From assembly GCA_009693055.1 (NCBI GenBank), contig SHYA01000002.1:62001-126000 (forward strand): 64,000 bases of DNA. The letters run 5' to 3'. This document shows positions 7,754 through 19,013 of this stretch, in pieces; position 1 is the stretch's first letter; the number at the start of each line of letters is the position of its first letter. The notes beneath the pieces were generated by a model that was not told where the DNA came from, ran no database searches, and saw nothing but the letters and a program-made list of their open reading frames with translations. Origin of the DNA: Dehalococcoidia bacterium (GTDB lineage: Bacteria; Chloroflexota; Dehalococcoidia; Lucifugimonadales; SHYT01). The translations under genes were made by a program, and so were the position numbers.

Positions 7754-8533
7754 ATGAATAGCGTCCGCCTGGAGCGTGACGGCCCGCTCGCCTGGCTCAC
7801 GCTCGCCAGGCCGCGCGCGGGCAACGGCGTGGACCAGCAGCTTGCCCAGGAGCTTGGAGAGGCGTGCCGGGCCGTGCGGCGCGACAACGCCGTCCGCGTG
7901 CTCCTGGTGACGGGCGCCGGCAAAACATTCTCTGCGGGGGCGTTCCCGCCCCCTGAGATCGAGGAGGGCTTTCGCACCCCGGTGGAGCTGCTTGAGCGGG
8001 TGCGGTGCTTGAAGGCGGCGGCGGCGCTCGCGGCGGTGGAAAAGCCCGTGGTGGCCGTTATCAACGGCCCGGCGGCGGGCCAGGGCCTGGAGCTGGCGCT
8101 GGCGTGTGACCTCAGGCTCGCGTCCACTACCGCGACGTTTGCGCTGCCTCACCTTCAGCACGGGCTGCTCCCATGGGACGGCGGTGTCCAGCGGCTCGTG
8201 CGCGTGGTGGGCCGGTCGTGGGCGACGGAGCTGCTGCTCACCGGCCGAAGCGTGCCGGCGCGGCAGGCCCTGGCGTTGGGGCTGGTCCACCGGGTTGTGC
8301 CGCACCACACGCTGATGCGCTCCGCGAAAGAGCTGGGGGAGCGCATCGCGGCGGGCGCCCCCATCGCGGCCCGGTATGCCAAGGAGGCGCTGCTGAAAGG
8401 CGCCGACATGCCGCTTGAGGAGGCGCTGCGTCTGGAGACCGATCTCGCCATCCTGCTGCACAGCACGTACGACCGCGCGGAGGGGCTGCTGTCGTTCGCG
8501 CAGCGGCGGGCGCCCCGCTTTGAGGGCCGATAA
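7754..8533 (+). CDS. Enoyl-CoA hydratase/isomerase family protein (first of two)
   Basis: The ATG at 7754 gives MNSVRLERDGPLAWLTLARP and 259 residues; an in-frame GTG at 7739 is possible but would remove most of the ribosome site GGGGGTGGG. The crotonase fold is clear: LVTGAGKTFSAGAFPPPEI (oxyanion loop 1) and VAVINGPAAGQGLELALACD (loop 2), which bind the acyl-CoA thioester. Hydratases normally carry Glu in both loops; the position after loop 2 reads LPHLQHGLLPWDGG, so the second catalytic acid is replaced and the reaction is uncertain. It is followed 3 bases later by a second crotonase. Confidence 0.88.
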   Translation: MNSVRLERDGPLAWLTLARPRAGNGVDQQLAQELGEACRAVRRDNAVRVLLVTGAGKTFSAGAFPPPEIEEGFRTPVELLERVRCLKAAAALAAVEKPVVAVINGPAAGQGLELALACDLRLASTTATFALPHLQHGLLPWDGGVQRLVRVVGRSWATELLLTGRSVPARQALALGLVHRVVPHHTLMRSAKELGERIAAGAPIAARYAKEALLKGADMPLEEALRLETDLAILLHSTYDRAEGLLSFAQRRAPRFEGR

Positions 8534-8536
8534 GCC

Positions 8537-9304
8537 ATGCCCAACGGCTTTGAGACGCTGCTGTTCGCCAAACGGGACGCGCTGGCGTTCATCACCCTGA
8601 ACCGCCCGCACGCGATCAACGCCTACAACCTGCGCATGCGGGACGAGCTGTGGCAGGCGCTGGAAGCCGTCCGCGACGACCCGGACGTTCGCGCGGTGGT
8701 GCTCGCCGGAGCAGGCGAGCGAGGGTTCTGCGCAGGCGCGGACCTCACCGAGTTCGGAAGCGCGCCGTCCCAGGCGGTCGCGCGACGGGTGCGCTTTGAG
8801 CGCGACGTTTGGGAGCTATGGCTTAGCATCCGCAAGCCGTTTGTGGCGGCGCTGCACGGCTACGTCCTGGGCTCAGGCCTGGAGATGGCGCTCCTGTGCG
8901 ATGTGCGGATAGCGGCGGAGGGCGCCGTTTTCGGGCTGCCTGAGGTTTCGCTGGGCATCATGCCCGCCGCGGGAGGCACTCAGACGTTCCCGCGGCAGGC
9001 GGGAGTTGCGGCTGGGCTGGAGGCGCTGCTCACGGCGCGGCGTTACTCAGCCCGTGAAGCGCTGCGCCTTGGTCAGGTGCACGCGGTTGTGACAAGGGCG
9101 CGGCTGGCCGCGAGGGCTGAGCGCGTTGCTGCTCAGCTCGCGCGGCTTGCGCCAGAGACCGTGGGACTGGCGAAGGAGGCACTCCAGCGAGGCGCAGACC
9201 TCCCCCTCTCCCAGGCGCTCGCGCTTGAAGAGCGGCTGGCGGTGGAGGCGTTGCTCGGCCGGTGGAGCGGACTGGCCAGGAGCACACGGACAGCCAAGGG
9301 CTAG
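8537..9304 (+). CDS. Enoyl-CoA hydratase/isomerase family protein (second of two)
   Basis: A 255-residue crotonase-fold protein starting MPNGFETLLFAKRDALAFIT. Loop 1 is GAGERGFCAGADLTEFG and loop 2 is AALHGYVLGSGLEMALLCD, both textbook acyl-CoA oxyanion-hole motifs. LPEVSLGIMPAAGGTQTFPR carries the second-acid region (PEVSLGIMP, with Glu), so this copy looks like an active hydratase, unlike its neighbour. The start is 3 bases after the stop of the first crotonase, implying co-translation and perhaps a mixed complex. Likely role: beta-oxidation or degradation of branched or aromatic acyl-CoAs. Confidence 0.92.
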   Translation: MPNGFETLLFAKRDALAFITLNRPHAINAYNLRMRDELWQALEAVRDDPDVRAVVLAGAGERGFCAGADLTEFGSAPSQAVARRVRFERDVWELWLSIRKPFVAALHGYVLGSGLEMALLCDVRIAAEGAVFGLPEVSLGIMPAAGGTQTFPRQAGVAAGLEALLTARRYSAREALRLGQVHAVVTRARLAARAERVAAQLARLAPETVGLAKEALQRGADLPLSQALALEERLAVEALLGRWSGLARSTRTAKG

Positions 9305-9305
9305 C

Positions 9306-9896
9306 CTAGCTGACCGCTGCCTCGTTCTTCGTCTTGGTTGAGTGGCCGTTGCCGTTGGCGCGCCCGTTGCCGTTCGCCGGCGTCTTCGCGGGCGTATCCA
9401 GCGCATCCAGGCCCCTGCGGATGCTGTTGAGCAGCGAAGACAGCTGCTGCTCCAGCTTGAGGAGGGTTTCCTGGGTGTAGTGGTTCGCCTCGTCGGTGCG
9501 GGCCTCCGCGAAACCCTCAGCCTCCTGCGTCAGCTGGTGCGCCTTGCGCTGGCTGTCTTGCAGCAGCATGTCGGCGCGCCGCTTGGCGTCGGCCAGGACC
9601 TCTTCCGCCTTTTGCGTGGCCTCTTTCACAAGGTTGCTCTCCGTGAGGCGGCCGCGGAGCTCGTTCTCGGCCTCCGACTTGATGCGGCGGGCCTCGAGCA
9701 CCGCGTGGTTGACCACGCTCTCCCGCTTCATCAGGATCTCGTCCGCCTCCTGGATCCCCTGCGGCAGCGCGAGCCTGATCTGGTCCACCACGTCCAGCAA
9801 TCGGTCGATGTCCACGATCGCTTTCTTGGTGGCCGGAATGCGGCCACTGGTCGTGACGATGCTCTCCAGTTTATCTAGCAGGTTCAGGACTTCCAT
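9306..9896 (-). CDS. Coiled-coil DivIVA/SepIVA-like protein
   Basis: From ATG 9896 (MEVLNLLDKLESIVTTSGRI) the protein has 196 residues. Residues 15-60 (PATKKAIVDIDRLLDVVDQI then ALPQGIQEADEIL) match the opening of SepIVA-type septum proteins, followed by a long Ala/Glu/Lys coiled coil (60-165) and a disordered Asn/Gly/Lys tail. Such proteins act in cell division or envelope growth in actinobacteria and are often mis-annotated as ATP synthase B-like. Sixteen bases after coaD in the rsmD-coaD operon. Its start is set by GGAGGCGCCCC upstream. The family relation is inferred from pattern, not alignment. Confidence 0.7.
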   Translation of the reverse strand: MEVLNLLDKLESIVTTSGRIPATKKAIVDIDRLLDVVDQIRLALPQGIQEADEILMKRESVVNHAVLEARRIKSEAENELRGRLTESNLVKEATQKAEEVLADAKRRADMLLQDSQRKAHQLTQEAEGFAEARTDEANHYTQETLLKLEQQLSSLLNSIRRGLDALDTPAKTPANGNGRANGNGHSTKTKNEAAVS

Positions 9897-9912
9897 GGGG
9901 CGCCTCCTTCTT

Positions 9913-10413
9913 TCATCCTTTGCCCACGCGGGTCGTCTGCCGGAGCTTTGCCCTGAGCGCGCGCTCCACGTGCGCAGGGACAAGGCCCAGTGTAGCCCCA
10001 CCGAGCTTGATTACCTCTTTGACGCGGGAGGCGCTGAGGAACTGCCACTCCACGCTGCTCATCATGTAAAGCGACTCTATCTCGGGCGCCATGTGCTTGT
10101 TCATAAGCGCCATGTCCCACTCGTACTCAAAGTCCTGTCCGGCTCGCAGACCACGCAGCATCACCTGGGCGCCCACCTTGCGGGCGTAGGTGATGACCAG
10201 TCCCTTGAACGTCTCGACGCTCACGTTGGACAACTCGGGTACGCACCGGCGGAACATCTCGGCGCGCTCCTGCGTCGTGAACAGCACCGGCTTGGCTGGC
10301 CTATCGTAGACGGCGACCACCACCCGGTCAAACACCTTGGCGGCGCGGTGCACAAGGTCCAGGTGCCCGTTGGTCACGGGGTCAAAGGTGCCTGGGTAGA
10401 GCGCGACGATCAT
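9913..10413 (-). CDS. coaD: Phosphopantetheine adenylyltransferase
   Basis: A 166-residue nucleotidyltransferase that adenylates 4'-phosphopantetheine to dephospho-CoA in CoA synthesis. The N-terminal YPGTFDPVTNGHLDLVHRA contains the TxGH-type nucleotide motif (here TNGH), and the C-terminal SVEWQFLSASRVKEVIKLGG carries the ISSTxxR-equivalent (LSASRVKE). RGLRAGQDFEYEWDMALMN is also diagnostic. Length is normal (about 160). It starts 4 bases after the rsmD stop, the very common rsmD-coaD pairing. Confidence 0.97.
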   Translation of the reverse strand: MIVALYPGTFDPVTNGHLDLVHRAAKVFDRVVVAVYDRPAKPVLFTTQERAEMFRRCVPELSNVSVETFKGLVITYARKVGAQVMLRGLRAGQDFEYEWDMALMNKHMAPEIESLYMMSSVEWQFLSASRVKEVIKLGGATLGLVPAHVERALRAKLRQTTRVGKG

Positions 10414-10417
10414 GGCA

Positions 10418-10966
10418 TCACCTGTACGAGTAGATGGATACGATGGTGTCGCCGTGGCGGCGCCGCCGGTCCAGCGCCATCGGCCCGTACGCGTCCCGCA
10501 GCCCCTGGTGGCGTGAATGCTCCATGAAGAGGAGGGTCTTCCGGCCGACCAGCCGTGAGGCGCCGATGCGCTCCAGCAGCGCGTCTAGGTCTGGGTAATC
10601 GTAGGGCGGGTCGAGGATGATCAGGTCGTAGGGGCCTTCCAGGATGACGATGGCGCGCTCCGCCTTGGTGCAGTACACGGATGCCTTTTCCGCGCAGCCA
10701 AGCTGAACAAGCGAACTGCGGAGCGCCGAGCACTGGCGGGGCTGGCTCTCCACGAAGTCCACCCACGCGGCATTGCGGCTAAGGGCCTCCAGGCCATAAG
10801 CGCCGGTGCCGGAAAAGAGGTCCAACACGTGGGTGCCCGATACGGCGTCGCCAATCATGGAAAAGACCGCGGAGCGGACCAGGCTTGACGTTGGCCTGGT
10901 GCTCGCGCTCTTGAGGGTTGGAAGGCGCGCGCCACGGGCGCTGCCGCCGCTCAAACGGATGCCCAT
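10418..10966 (-). CDS. rsmD: 16S rRNA (guanine(966)-N(2))-methyltransferase RsmD
   Basis: The ATG at 10966 ([15 protein letters not shown]) has a good ribosome site (GGGGAG) and gives 182 residues, the RsmD norm; the frame is open further upstream but that part is not conserved in character. The SAM-binding loop is VLDLFSGTGAYGLEALSR and the catalytic tetrad is DLIILDPPYDYPD (NPPY-type motif written DPPY in RsmD). RsmD methylates G966 of 16S rRNA on the assembled 30S subunit. It heads an operon with coaD and the coiled-coil gene. Confidence 0.95.
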   Translation of the reverse strand: MGIRLSGGSARGARLPTLKSASTRPTSSLVRSAVFSMIGDAVSGTHVLDLFSGTGAYGLEALSRNAAWVDFVESQPRQCSALRSSLVQLGCAEKASVYCTKAERAIVILEGPYDLIILDPPYDYPDLDALLERIGASRLVGRKTLLFMEHSRHQGLRDAYGPMALDRRRRHGDTIVSIYSYR

Positions 10967-11120
10967 ATCCAGCTCCCCGGCCCACAGCCGGAAGCAATAC
11001 GTAGCCACCTCTCGGGGTAGCCCAAGTACGCCTACGGTACATGAGCGTGGTACGAATGTAAAGAGGTTTTGAGACTGTTCTAAGGAATTTTTGGGAATAT
11101 TACTGAGTGTGGCCTGTCCT

Positions 11121-11516
11121 CTACGGCGCCTTCCCCTCAAGGTAGCCTTTGAGGCGGGCCAGCACGCGCTCCCACAGATCAGAGCACGCCGGCCCGTCCG
11201 AAGCCCCTTCGTGGTGCACGGATACGAGGACGCCGTGCTGCTGTCCACTGAGCGTCACCGTAGCGGTGCCGGCCAGCGCGCCAACAAACCGCAGTCGCAG
11301 AAGCGCGCCGGGCTCTATCGCCGCGATGATGCCAGTCGCAGGCTGTTCCCAACCCGCTTGCATGAAGCTCAGGTGGCCGTCAACTCCTGGTTCAAGGACG
11401 AACTCGTACGGGAACCAGAACTGCACGAGCGCGGGGTCTACCAGTGCGTCAAACGCCTCGGTGGGGTTTGTGCCCTCTATCAACACCCGGACTGTTGCTG
11501 AGGCCATCACACTCAT
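11121..11516 (-). CDS. SRPBCC (AHSA1-type) domain protein
   Basis: A 131-residue single-domain protein. FDALVDPALVQFWFPYEF then EPGVDGHLSF and GIIAAIEPGALLRLRFVG follow the AHSA1/START-like pattern of a helix-grip hydrophobic cavity. Such proteins bind lipophilic ligands or act as Hsp90 co-chaperone-like factors, and no catalytic residue can be named. It begins 15 bases after the end of the mutM remnant, in the same direction. The upstream gene rsmD points the same way after a 154-base gap. Confidence 0.8.
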   Translation of the reverse strand: MSVMASATVRVLIEGTNPTEAFDALVDPALVQFWFPYEFVLEPGVDGHLSFMQAGWEQPATGIIAAIEPGALLRLRFVGALAGTATVTLSGQQHGVLVSVHHEGASDGPACSDLWERVLARLKGYLEGKAP

Positions 11517-11531
11517 CCTGGAGTCCGCGCT

Positions 11532-12511
11532 CTACGACCTGCTGAAAAGCGTGCCCCGTCGTGGCCCTCTCCCCGGCGGTGGAGCCGGAGAGCCGAAGGA
11601 ACGGCTTCCGAGCAGCGAGCCGGGCTGGCAGGCGCGGCAGAAGTTGTGCAGCCGCCCGTTGGCGCGCAGCTCGGAGAGGCGCCCCCCGCACACCGGGCAC
11701 GGCTGGCCGCCTTTGCCGTGCACCTTCAAGAAGTCGCGGACTTTCAGGTGGATGTTGCTTCCCACGCGTTGGCGGAGGACCGGCACCGCCTCGGCGGGGA
11801 CCGCATAGGTGGCGTGCCACAGCCGCTCCAGCTCCGGCGCTGTAAGGGAGCCGCCCTGCGGAACGGGAAAAGCCCAGCCGCGAAACAGACCTCGTCCGTG
11901 TACGCGTTGCCCACGCTGGAGACAAGGGCGCCGCGGGTGAGCACGCCCTTGATCTCGCCGCGGAACGGACGCAGACGCGCCTTGAATTCAGCGAGGGAGA
12001 GAGGCTCGTCCAGCACGTCCGGCCCCTGCTCCATCAGGCGGGGGACACTCGGGAGCTGGTCCGGGTGGAGGTAGTACACCATGCCCATCTGGTCGTTGTC
12101 CAGGTAGCGGAGCTGCTGGCCGTTGCTCAGGGCGAACACGAGAAAGGTCTTGGCGGCGATCCGTTCCGTTGGGGCGCAGTGCTGCAGCGCGCCGCTGAGC
12201 ATCGGGTGGATGACGAGGAGCCGGTCCGGCCCATCGCCCGCTCGTCCTGAGCTTGTCGAAGGACGGGGCTTGTTCGCTCCAGCCGTGTCCTTTCCCGCAT
12301 GAGCGGAGGGGACGGACAGTTCGCAACCCAGCAGCTTGCCTCGGCGCCAGAAGCCGGTGAAGGCGCGGCCCGCAATGTCAGTCGCAAAGTCCTCTGGCAC
12401 GAGAGAGCGCAACACGATGGGGCGGAGCACCTTCGCCTCGGTGATGGTCACGCCGGTGAGGGTGCACTGCAAGAACTCCTTGATGACCTGGAGGTCTGGG
12501 GCTTCTGGCAT
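11532..12511 (-). pseudogene. mutM: Formamidopyrimidine-DNA glycosylase, frameshifted
   Basis: Two reading frames together make one Fpg/MutM protein. The first (ATG 12511, MPEAPDLQVIKEFL) has the Pro-Glu N-terminus needed after Met removal, RRGKLL with the catalytic Lys, and the helix-two-turn-helix (SVGNAYTDEVCFAAGLFPF). Near 11855-11870 the reading must shift one base: the continuation SLTAPELERLWHATYAVPAE, then VGSNIHLKVRDFLKVHG, and the zinc finger CPVCGG...CRAC is in another frame that stops at 11532. Residues about 64-93 are extra and include PRPSTSSGR, which is a translated family B repeat. Fpg removes 8-oxoguanine. Either a decayed gene or a single-base assembly error; the repeat insertion is real in both cases. 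Confidence 0.85.
12243..12265. repeat. Family B hairpin (copy B1) inside mutM
   Basis: CGTCCTGAGCTTGTCGAAGG followed by ACG forms a 6-base stem (CGTCCT/AGGACG) with loop GAGCTTGTCGA. Copies at 58184-58209 and 63106-63128 keep the loop but change the stem in a paired manner. Here it lies in the reading frame and is translated as PSTSSGR on the reverse strand. Confidence 0.85.
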
Positions 12512-12528
12512 TGCCGGGGCCCTTCGTT

Positions 12529-14338
<1,810 letters not shown>

Positions 14339-14349
<11 letters not shown>

Positions 14350-16150
14350 GGTTTTTCCCTCGCTGTTCGGTGAAGAGTTGGTGGAGCCGGCGGTTGACGT
14401 CCAGGGATGCCGGTACTGGCGCCCCCTCCTCGTCCAGGCCCTCGTGCCGCTTCAGCAGGCGGAGGCGGCGCTCCTCCAGCCGGTGGACGCACTCAGCGAA
14501 CTCCGCCGTGCGGTCGGTTGGGCCTGCCACGGGACTGGGCAGCGCCAGGAGGCGGTCAACGTGCTGGGCCAGCACTGGATCAACGGACTGCCTGACTGTT
14601 TCCAGTGTAGCGCACCGCTGCCAGGCGGTAAAGATTTCGCGGTGCTCCGCGCGCACAAAATGCTCCGGCGTGAGGGCGCCGGCTTGATCGCGGAGAGCGG
14701 GTTCTTGGAAGAGCAAGGAAAGGGTGTATTGCTCAAGAGGGTCGGCCAAGGCACGGCGGAACGGCGCGGCGCCGGGGCGCGACGCAGCGCGGGTTTGCAC
14801 GCCCGCCTGCCGCAGCATCGCCTGGCGGCTCACCCCCAGAAGTTGGTCCAACGTGTGCCGGTCCACGCCAACCAACTGCTCCAGGCGCGTGAGATAGCGG
14901 TCCTGGTCTTGCGGCTCCAAGGCCACGATGACCGGGCCGAGCCGCTCGGCAAGCTGGCGGCGCCCTTCCGCCATCGCCAGGTCATAGCGGCGCGGCAGCA
15001 CCTCAAGCAGGAAGTCTGGCAGCGACCTCGCCTCCGCGATAATCCGCTTCCAAGCGTCCGGGTCTTGCAACACTACCTCGTCCGGGTCCTTCCCTTCCGG
15101 CAGCGCGGCGATCTTGAGAGCGACGCGGTTCTGGCGGGTGTAGACCACCGTCGAGCGCTGGAGATACCCCATCTGCGGACGCTGGAACACGCGCCACGAG
15201 CCCTCCAGGCTTCGGAACGTCGCCTCCTGGCCGGCAACGTCCGGGTCAAGCGCCAGCACACAGCTCTTGGCCAGCCCCTCCAGCAGCCCGACCTGCTGCT
15301 GCGTGAGGGAGGTGCCCATGGAGGCGACCACGTTGGTGAACCCCGCCTGGTGCGGCACGATGACGTCCGTGTAGCCTTCTACCACAACAACCGTGCCGGA
15401 GGTGCGGATGCCGTCCACGGCGCGGTGCAGCCCGTACAGGAGGCTCCCCTTGTCAAAAAGCGGCGTCCTTGGCGTGTTCGTGTACTTCGGCTCCGAACCG
15501 TCCAGAACGCGGCCGCTGAAACCCACCACCTGCCCGCCCGCGTCCGCGATGGGGAACATCAGCCGGCCTCGGAAGCGGTCACGGATGCGGCCATCTTCGG
15601 AACGGAGCAAGAGCCCTGCCTCAACGCCCTGCTCGGCGGAAAATCCTATCCCCACCAGGTGCTCGCTCAGAAGGCTTGGCTGGCTAGGGCTTAGGCCCAG
15701 CAGAAACGCCTCAGTGGACGTGGTGGTGATGCCGCGCTTGGAAAGGTAGGCGCGGACAGGCTCGGCCTCGGGTGCCTGGATGAGGTAACGGTGGTAAAAC
15801 TGGGCTGCCTCTTTGTTCACCTGGAGGAGCGGGCTCGCCTGGAGCGAGGCTCTTGGACTGGGCAGCGAGACGCCCGCCTCCCGCGCGAGCCGGCGCAGCG
15901 CCTCGCCGAACGGGACTGCCTCCTGCCGCATGACAAAGCCGATGGCGTCGCCGCCCGTGGCGCACGCGCCAAAGCACCGCCATGTTTGCGTTTCAGGGAA
16001 GACGTAAAAGGAGGGCGTGCGCTCGGTGTGGAAGGGACAGCGGGCCTTGAGGTTCCGCCCGGCCGGTTGCAACGGGACAGTGCGGGAGACTACCTCCACA
16101 ATGTCCAGCCGTTGCTTGACGTCGTCCAGCAGCGTCACGATGGCCCCCAT
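14339..16150 (-). CDS. dnaG: DNA primase
   Basis: From ATG 16150 ([20 protein letters not shown]) the primase has 603 residues. The N-terminal zinc-binding domain shows [15 protein letters not shown] then [12 protein letters not shown], a C-x2-H...C-x3-C variant of the CHC2 site seen in several phyla. The TOPRIM core follows with [18 protein letters not shown] and [12 protein letters not shown] (catalytic acids). The C-terminal 150 residues fit the DnaB-binding region. DnaG makes RNA primers for Okazaki fragments. It sits 35 bases after ppsA and overlaps rpoD, one transcription unit. Confidence 0.96.
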
Positions 16151-16184
16151 GCGGTCAGGAGAGGGAACGAGCCGAGAACGCCGG

Positions 16185-18455
16185 CTACACCCCGTTCTGG
16201 GGTGGCAGCTTGCCCAGGCGTTCCTCCACTTTTGCGATGTTCTCCCGCGCGCGGTCAATCATGTCGGGGCTGATGGAGACGGAGGTGATGCCCCACTCCA
16301 CGAGTTGTGCCGTCAGTTCTGGGTAGTCGGACGGAGCCTGGCCGCAGATGGAGGTGGTGACCCCTCTGGCCGCGCACGTCTTGACCACGCGCTCGAGGCA
16401 CCAGCGGACCGCCGCGTCGCGCTCGTCAAAGGCGTCGGTGAACCGCTCGTTGTCGCGGTCAATCCCCAGTGTCAGCTGGGTCAGGTCGTTGGAGCCGATG
16501 GAGACGCCGTCAATGCCCACGTCCAGATACTTGTCCAGGAGGATCACGTTCGTCGGCACCTCGCACATCATCCACAGCTTCAGCCCCTGGCTGCGGGACA
16601 GGCCGTTCTCCTCAAGCAATGCCTTTACGCTGGCCAGCTCTTTGGGAGAGCGCAGGAACGGGATCATGACGCACAGGTTTCGGTACCGCTCCCACACCTT
16701 GCGGATGGCCTGTGTCTCCAATCGGAACAGGTCCGGCTCGCGCAGATAGCGCGCAGCGCCGCGATAGCCGATCATCGGGTTCTCTTCGTGCGTCTCGTAC
16801 CGCTCGCCACCCTTCAAGTTCCGGTACTCATTGGACTTGAAGTCCGTCGTGCGGTACACCACCGGCCTGGGGTGGAAGGCGCGAGCGAACGTCTCAATCC
16901 CCTTGGACAGCTGGTCGGACCATTCCTGCCCGTGCCCGTGGTCAAGCATGTAACGGGGGTGCTCCCTGATGCTGTTGGCGATGATGAACTCGGCGCGCAG
17001 CAGGCCCACCCCGTCCACGTGTCGCTTGCTCACCTCATCGGCGCGCTCAGGGTCGGCCAGGTTCACGTAAACACGGGTCGCCGTGCGGATGGCGCGCCCG
17101 GTTACGGGCGCCTCTTCGGCCTCCGCGAGTTCCACCCTCCCCTCGTACACCACGCCCTCCCCGCCGTCCACCGTGACGAGGGCCCCCAAGGCCAGCTCGG
17201 ACGTAGCGGTCTCTGTGCCGACGACACAGGGGATGCCCAGTTCCCGGCTCACAATGGCGGCATGGCAGGTGCGGCCGCCCTTGTCGGTCACGATGGCCGC
17301 CGCGCGCTTCATGGCCGGCACGAAGTCGGGCGTGGTCATCTCCGCCACCAAGATGTCTCCGCGTTTCACCACGTCCAGCTCGCGAGCGTCCTTGACCACG
17401 GCAACCTGGCCGGCACGGATGCCGGGGCTGGCGCCGGAGCCTTTCAGAAGCACGCGCGCGTTGATCGTCTGCGCCGTCTTCCGTGTGTTCTGGAGCGTGG
17501 TGATGGGGCGGCTCTGGAGGATGTAGAAGCTGCTGGCCTCGTACGCCCACTCAATGTCCTGGGGCGCCCGGTAGTGCTGCTCAAGGTATAGGCCCAGGCG
17601 CGCCAGGTCCGTGACCTGCTTGTCGGTCAGCTTGGGGAGTCGCTGCTCCTCGGGCGGAATGGTGGCGCGGATGTTCGCTTCCGCGTCCTTCGCGCTCGGC
17701 TTCGCGTTGTGGACAAGCTTCCACTCCTGACGGGCGATCTTGCGCTCGACGATCGCGAGCTTGCCCTTGTCCACCTGAAACAGGTCTGGGGTCACCGCGC
17801 CGGACACTACCGCCTCGCCCAAGCCGTAAGCGGCCTCAATGGTCAGCCGGTTGGTGTCGTTGCTCACCGGCTCAACCGTGAACATAACTCCGGAGCGGTC
17901 CGCTTGGACCATCCGCTGGACGACCACGGCGATCACCACGTCCTCGTGGGCAAAGCCCTGCTCAATCCGGTAGAAGATGGCGCGTGGCTCGTACAGCGAG
18001 GCCCAGCACTCGCGGATGGCGCGCAGCACCTCCTCGTCGCCGGTCACGTTGAGGTAGGTGCTCTGTTGGCCCGCGAACGAGGCCTCGGGCGAGTCCTCCG
18101 CCGTGGCGGAGGAGCGGACGGCGACCAGGCCGGCGCCCAGCTTGTGATAGGCGTGCCGGACCTCGGTCGCGATTTCCGGGAGGATCGCCGTGCCAAGCAG
18201 CAACCGCTTGATCTGATGGCTCCGCTCGTTCAGGAGCGCGGAGTTGTTCGCGTCCAGGCCTGCGAGGAGCTGGCGGACGCGGCCCGCGAGATGGTTCCCT
18301 TCCAGGAACTGGGTGAAGACGTCGGTGGTCACCACGAATCCCGGCGGCACCGGAATGCCCGCGTGGGTCATCTCCCCCAAGCTGGCGCCCTTCCCGCCTA
18401 CGGAGGCAACGTCCTCCAGCGAGACGTCCGTGAACCACCGGATAGTCTGGCTCAC
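16185..18455 (-). CDS. ppsA: Phosphoenolpyruvate synthase (pyruvate, water dikinase)
   Basis: A 756-residue three-domain enzyme converting pyruvate and ATP to PEP, AMP and phosphate for gluconeogenesis. The N-terminal ATP-grasp domain starts VASVGGKGASLGEM and includes VRSSATAEDSPEASFAGQQ. The swivelling His domain has GGRTCHAAIVSRELGIPCVV with the phosphorylated His. The C-terminal TIM barrel has YRTTDFKSNEYRNLKGG, the SIGSNDLTQLTLGIDRDN metal site and a catalytic-region Cys (SICGQAPSD). Start is GTG 18455 with GAGGGGGAAG upstream. It probably precedes dnaG and rpoD in one unit, an unusual coupling of carbon metabolism with replication and transcription genes. Confidence 0.96.
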   Translation of the reverse strand: MSQTIRWFTDVSLEDVASVGGKGASLGEMTHAGIPVPPGFVVTTDVFTQFLEGNHLAGRVRQLLAGLDANNSALLNERSHQIKRLLLGTAILPEIATEVRHAYHKLGAGLVAVRSSATAEDSPEASFAGQQSTYLNVTGDEEVLRAIRECWASLYEPRAIFYRIEQGFAHEDVVIAVVVQRMVQADRSGVMFTVEPVSNDTNRLTIEAAYGLGEAVVSGAVTPDLFQVDKGKLAIVERKIARQEWKLVHNAKPSAKDAEANIRATIPPEEQRLPKLTDKQVTDLARLGLYLEQHYRAPQDIEWAYEASSFYILQSRPITTLQNTRKTAQTINARVLLKGSGASPGIRAGQVAVVKDARELDVVKRGDILVAEMTTPDFVPAMKRAAAIVTDKGGRTCHAAIVSRELGIPCVVGTETATSELALGALVTVDGGEGVVYEGRVELAEAEEAPVTGRAIRTATRVYVNLADPERADEVSKRHVDGVGLLRAEFIIANSIREHPRYMLDHGHGQEWSDQLSKGIETFARAFHPRPVVYRTTDFKSNEYRNLKGGERYETHEENPMIGYRGAARYLREPDLFRLETQAIRKVWERYRNLCVMIPFLRSPKELASVKALLEENGLSRSQGLKLWMMCEVPTNVILLDKYLDVGIDGVSIGSNDLTQLTLGIDRDNERFTDAFDERDAAVRWCLERVVKTCAARGVTTSICGQAPSDYPELTAQLVEWGITSVSISPDMIDRARENIAKVEERLGKLPPQNGV

Positions 18456-18617
18456 GATGCTTCCCCCTCAACTCCTCATGACGCATAGCAAAATCCGCCT
18501 CAACCCAGCATCCTCCCGTTCTCGCAAAGCCCTCGCCGCGGGAAAGTCTACGGCCTCTTTTTGCCCATGGCACAGCCGCCCGCACGGTGAACGCTCTGCC
18601 GCCATGATAGCGAGGGC

Positions 18618-18626
18618 AGTATACCA
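18618..18626 (-). promoter_or_regulatory. Possible extended -10 promoter for ppsA
   Basis: Reverse strand TGGTATACT fits an extended -10 element (TGn plus TATACT) about 160 bases before ppsA. No good -35 is visible. Confidence 0.35.
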
Positions 18627-18639
18627 TGTCGGAAGCCCT

Positions 18640-18905
18640 GAACGGTAGCCCTTTCCCACCTCGGATGACGAGGCTTTCGGGTAGGCTTTTATGGGTTACG
18701 GCTTGAGCGGCGCGCGCCTACTGCTCGCAGTGAGCTTGCCTGCCCTGAGCGCGGCGAGCGGGTCCAACCATGAGCGGTGGACCGGATTACGCCGAGGGGA
18801 CTGCAAGCCCTCCTGCGGCGGAGTTCACTCTGAGCGAAGCGAATGGGCTCAGGACAGGCTCTCGGGCTCCCCCTTCGGTCATTCTGCTCAGGGCTAGAAT
18901 CCATC
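18640..18905. repeat. Composite repeat region (family D module plus family A copy A4)
   Basis: The 558-base gap between ppsA and hisF holds no gene. From 18740 there is a TGCCCTGAGCGCGGCGAGCG stretch, then a module starting AGGGGACTGCAAGCC at 18795 and running through TCTGAGCGAAGCGAATGGGC to CTCGGGCTCCCCCTT near 18876. A near-identical module is at 47010-47092. It is followed by family A copy A4 (18878-18902: GTCATTCTGCTC ... GAATCC). A TATACT at 18945-18950 might be a -10 for hisF. Confidence 0.75.
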
Positions 18906-19013
18906 CGGGGTAGCGGCACACTCTATCGTGGAGCGGGTTTGGGCTATACTAAAACAGAGGCTGCGGGGCCGTTTCAGATAGGGCCTCGCGCGAACCTGCG
19001 TGAAGGGTTTAGC

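Noticed and set aside
16188-16212. Hairpin at the end of ppsA (CACCCC AGAA CGGGGTG) as a terminator
   Set aside because: No T tract follows, and dnaG of the same strand is upstream and not downstream of this point; it is coding for PPQNGV.
18843-19013. Extended N-terminus for hisF
   Set aside because: The extension reads through repeat A4 and a possible -10; HisF homologues begin at the [14 protein letters not shown] position.
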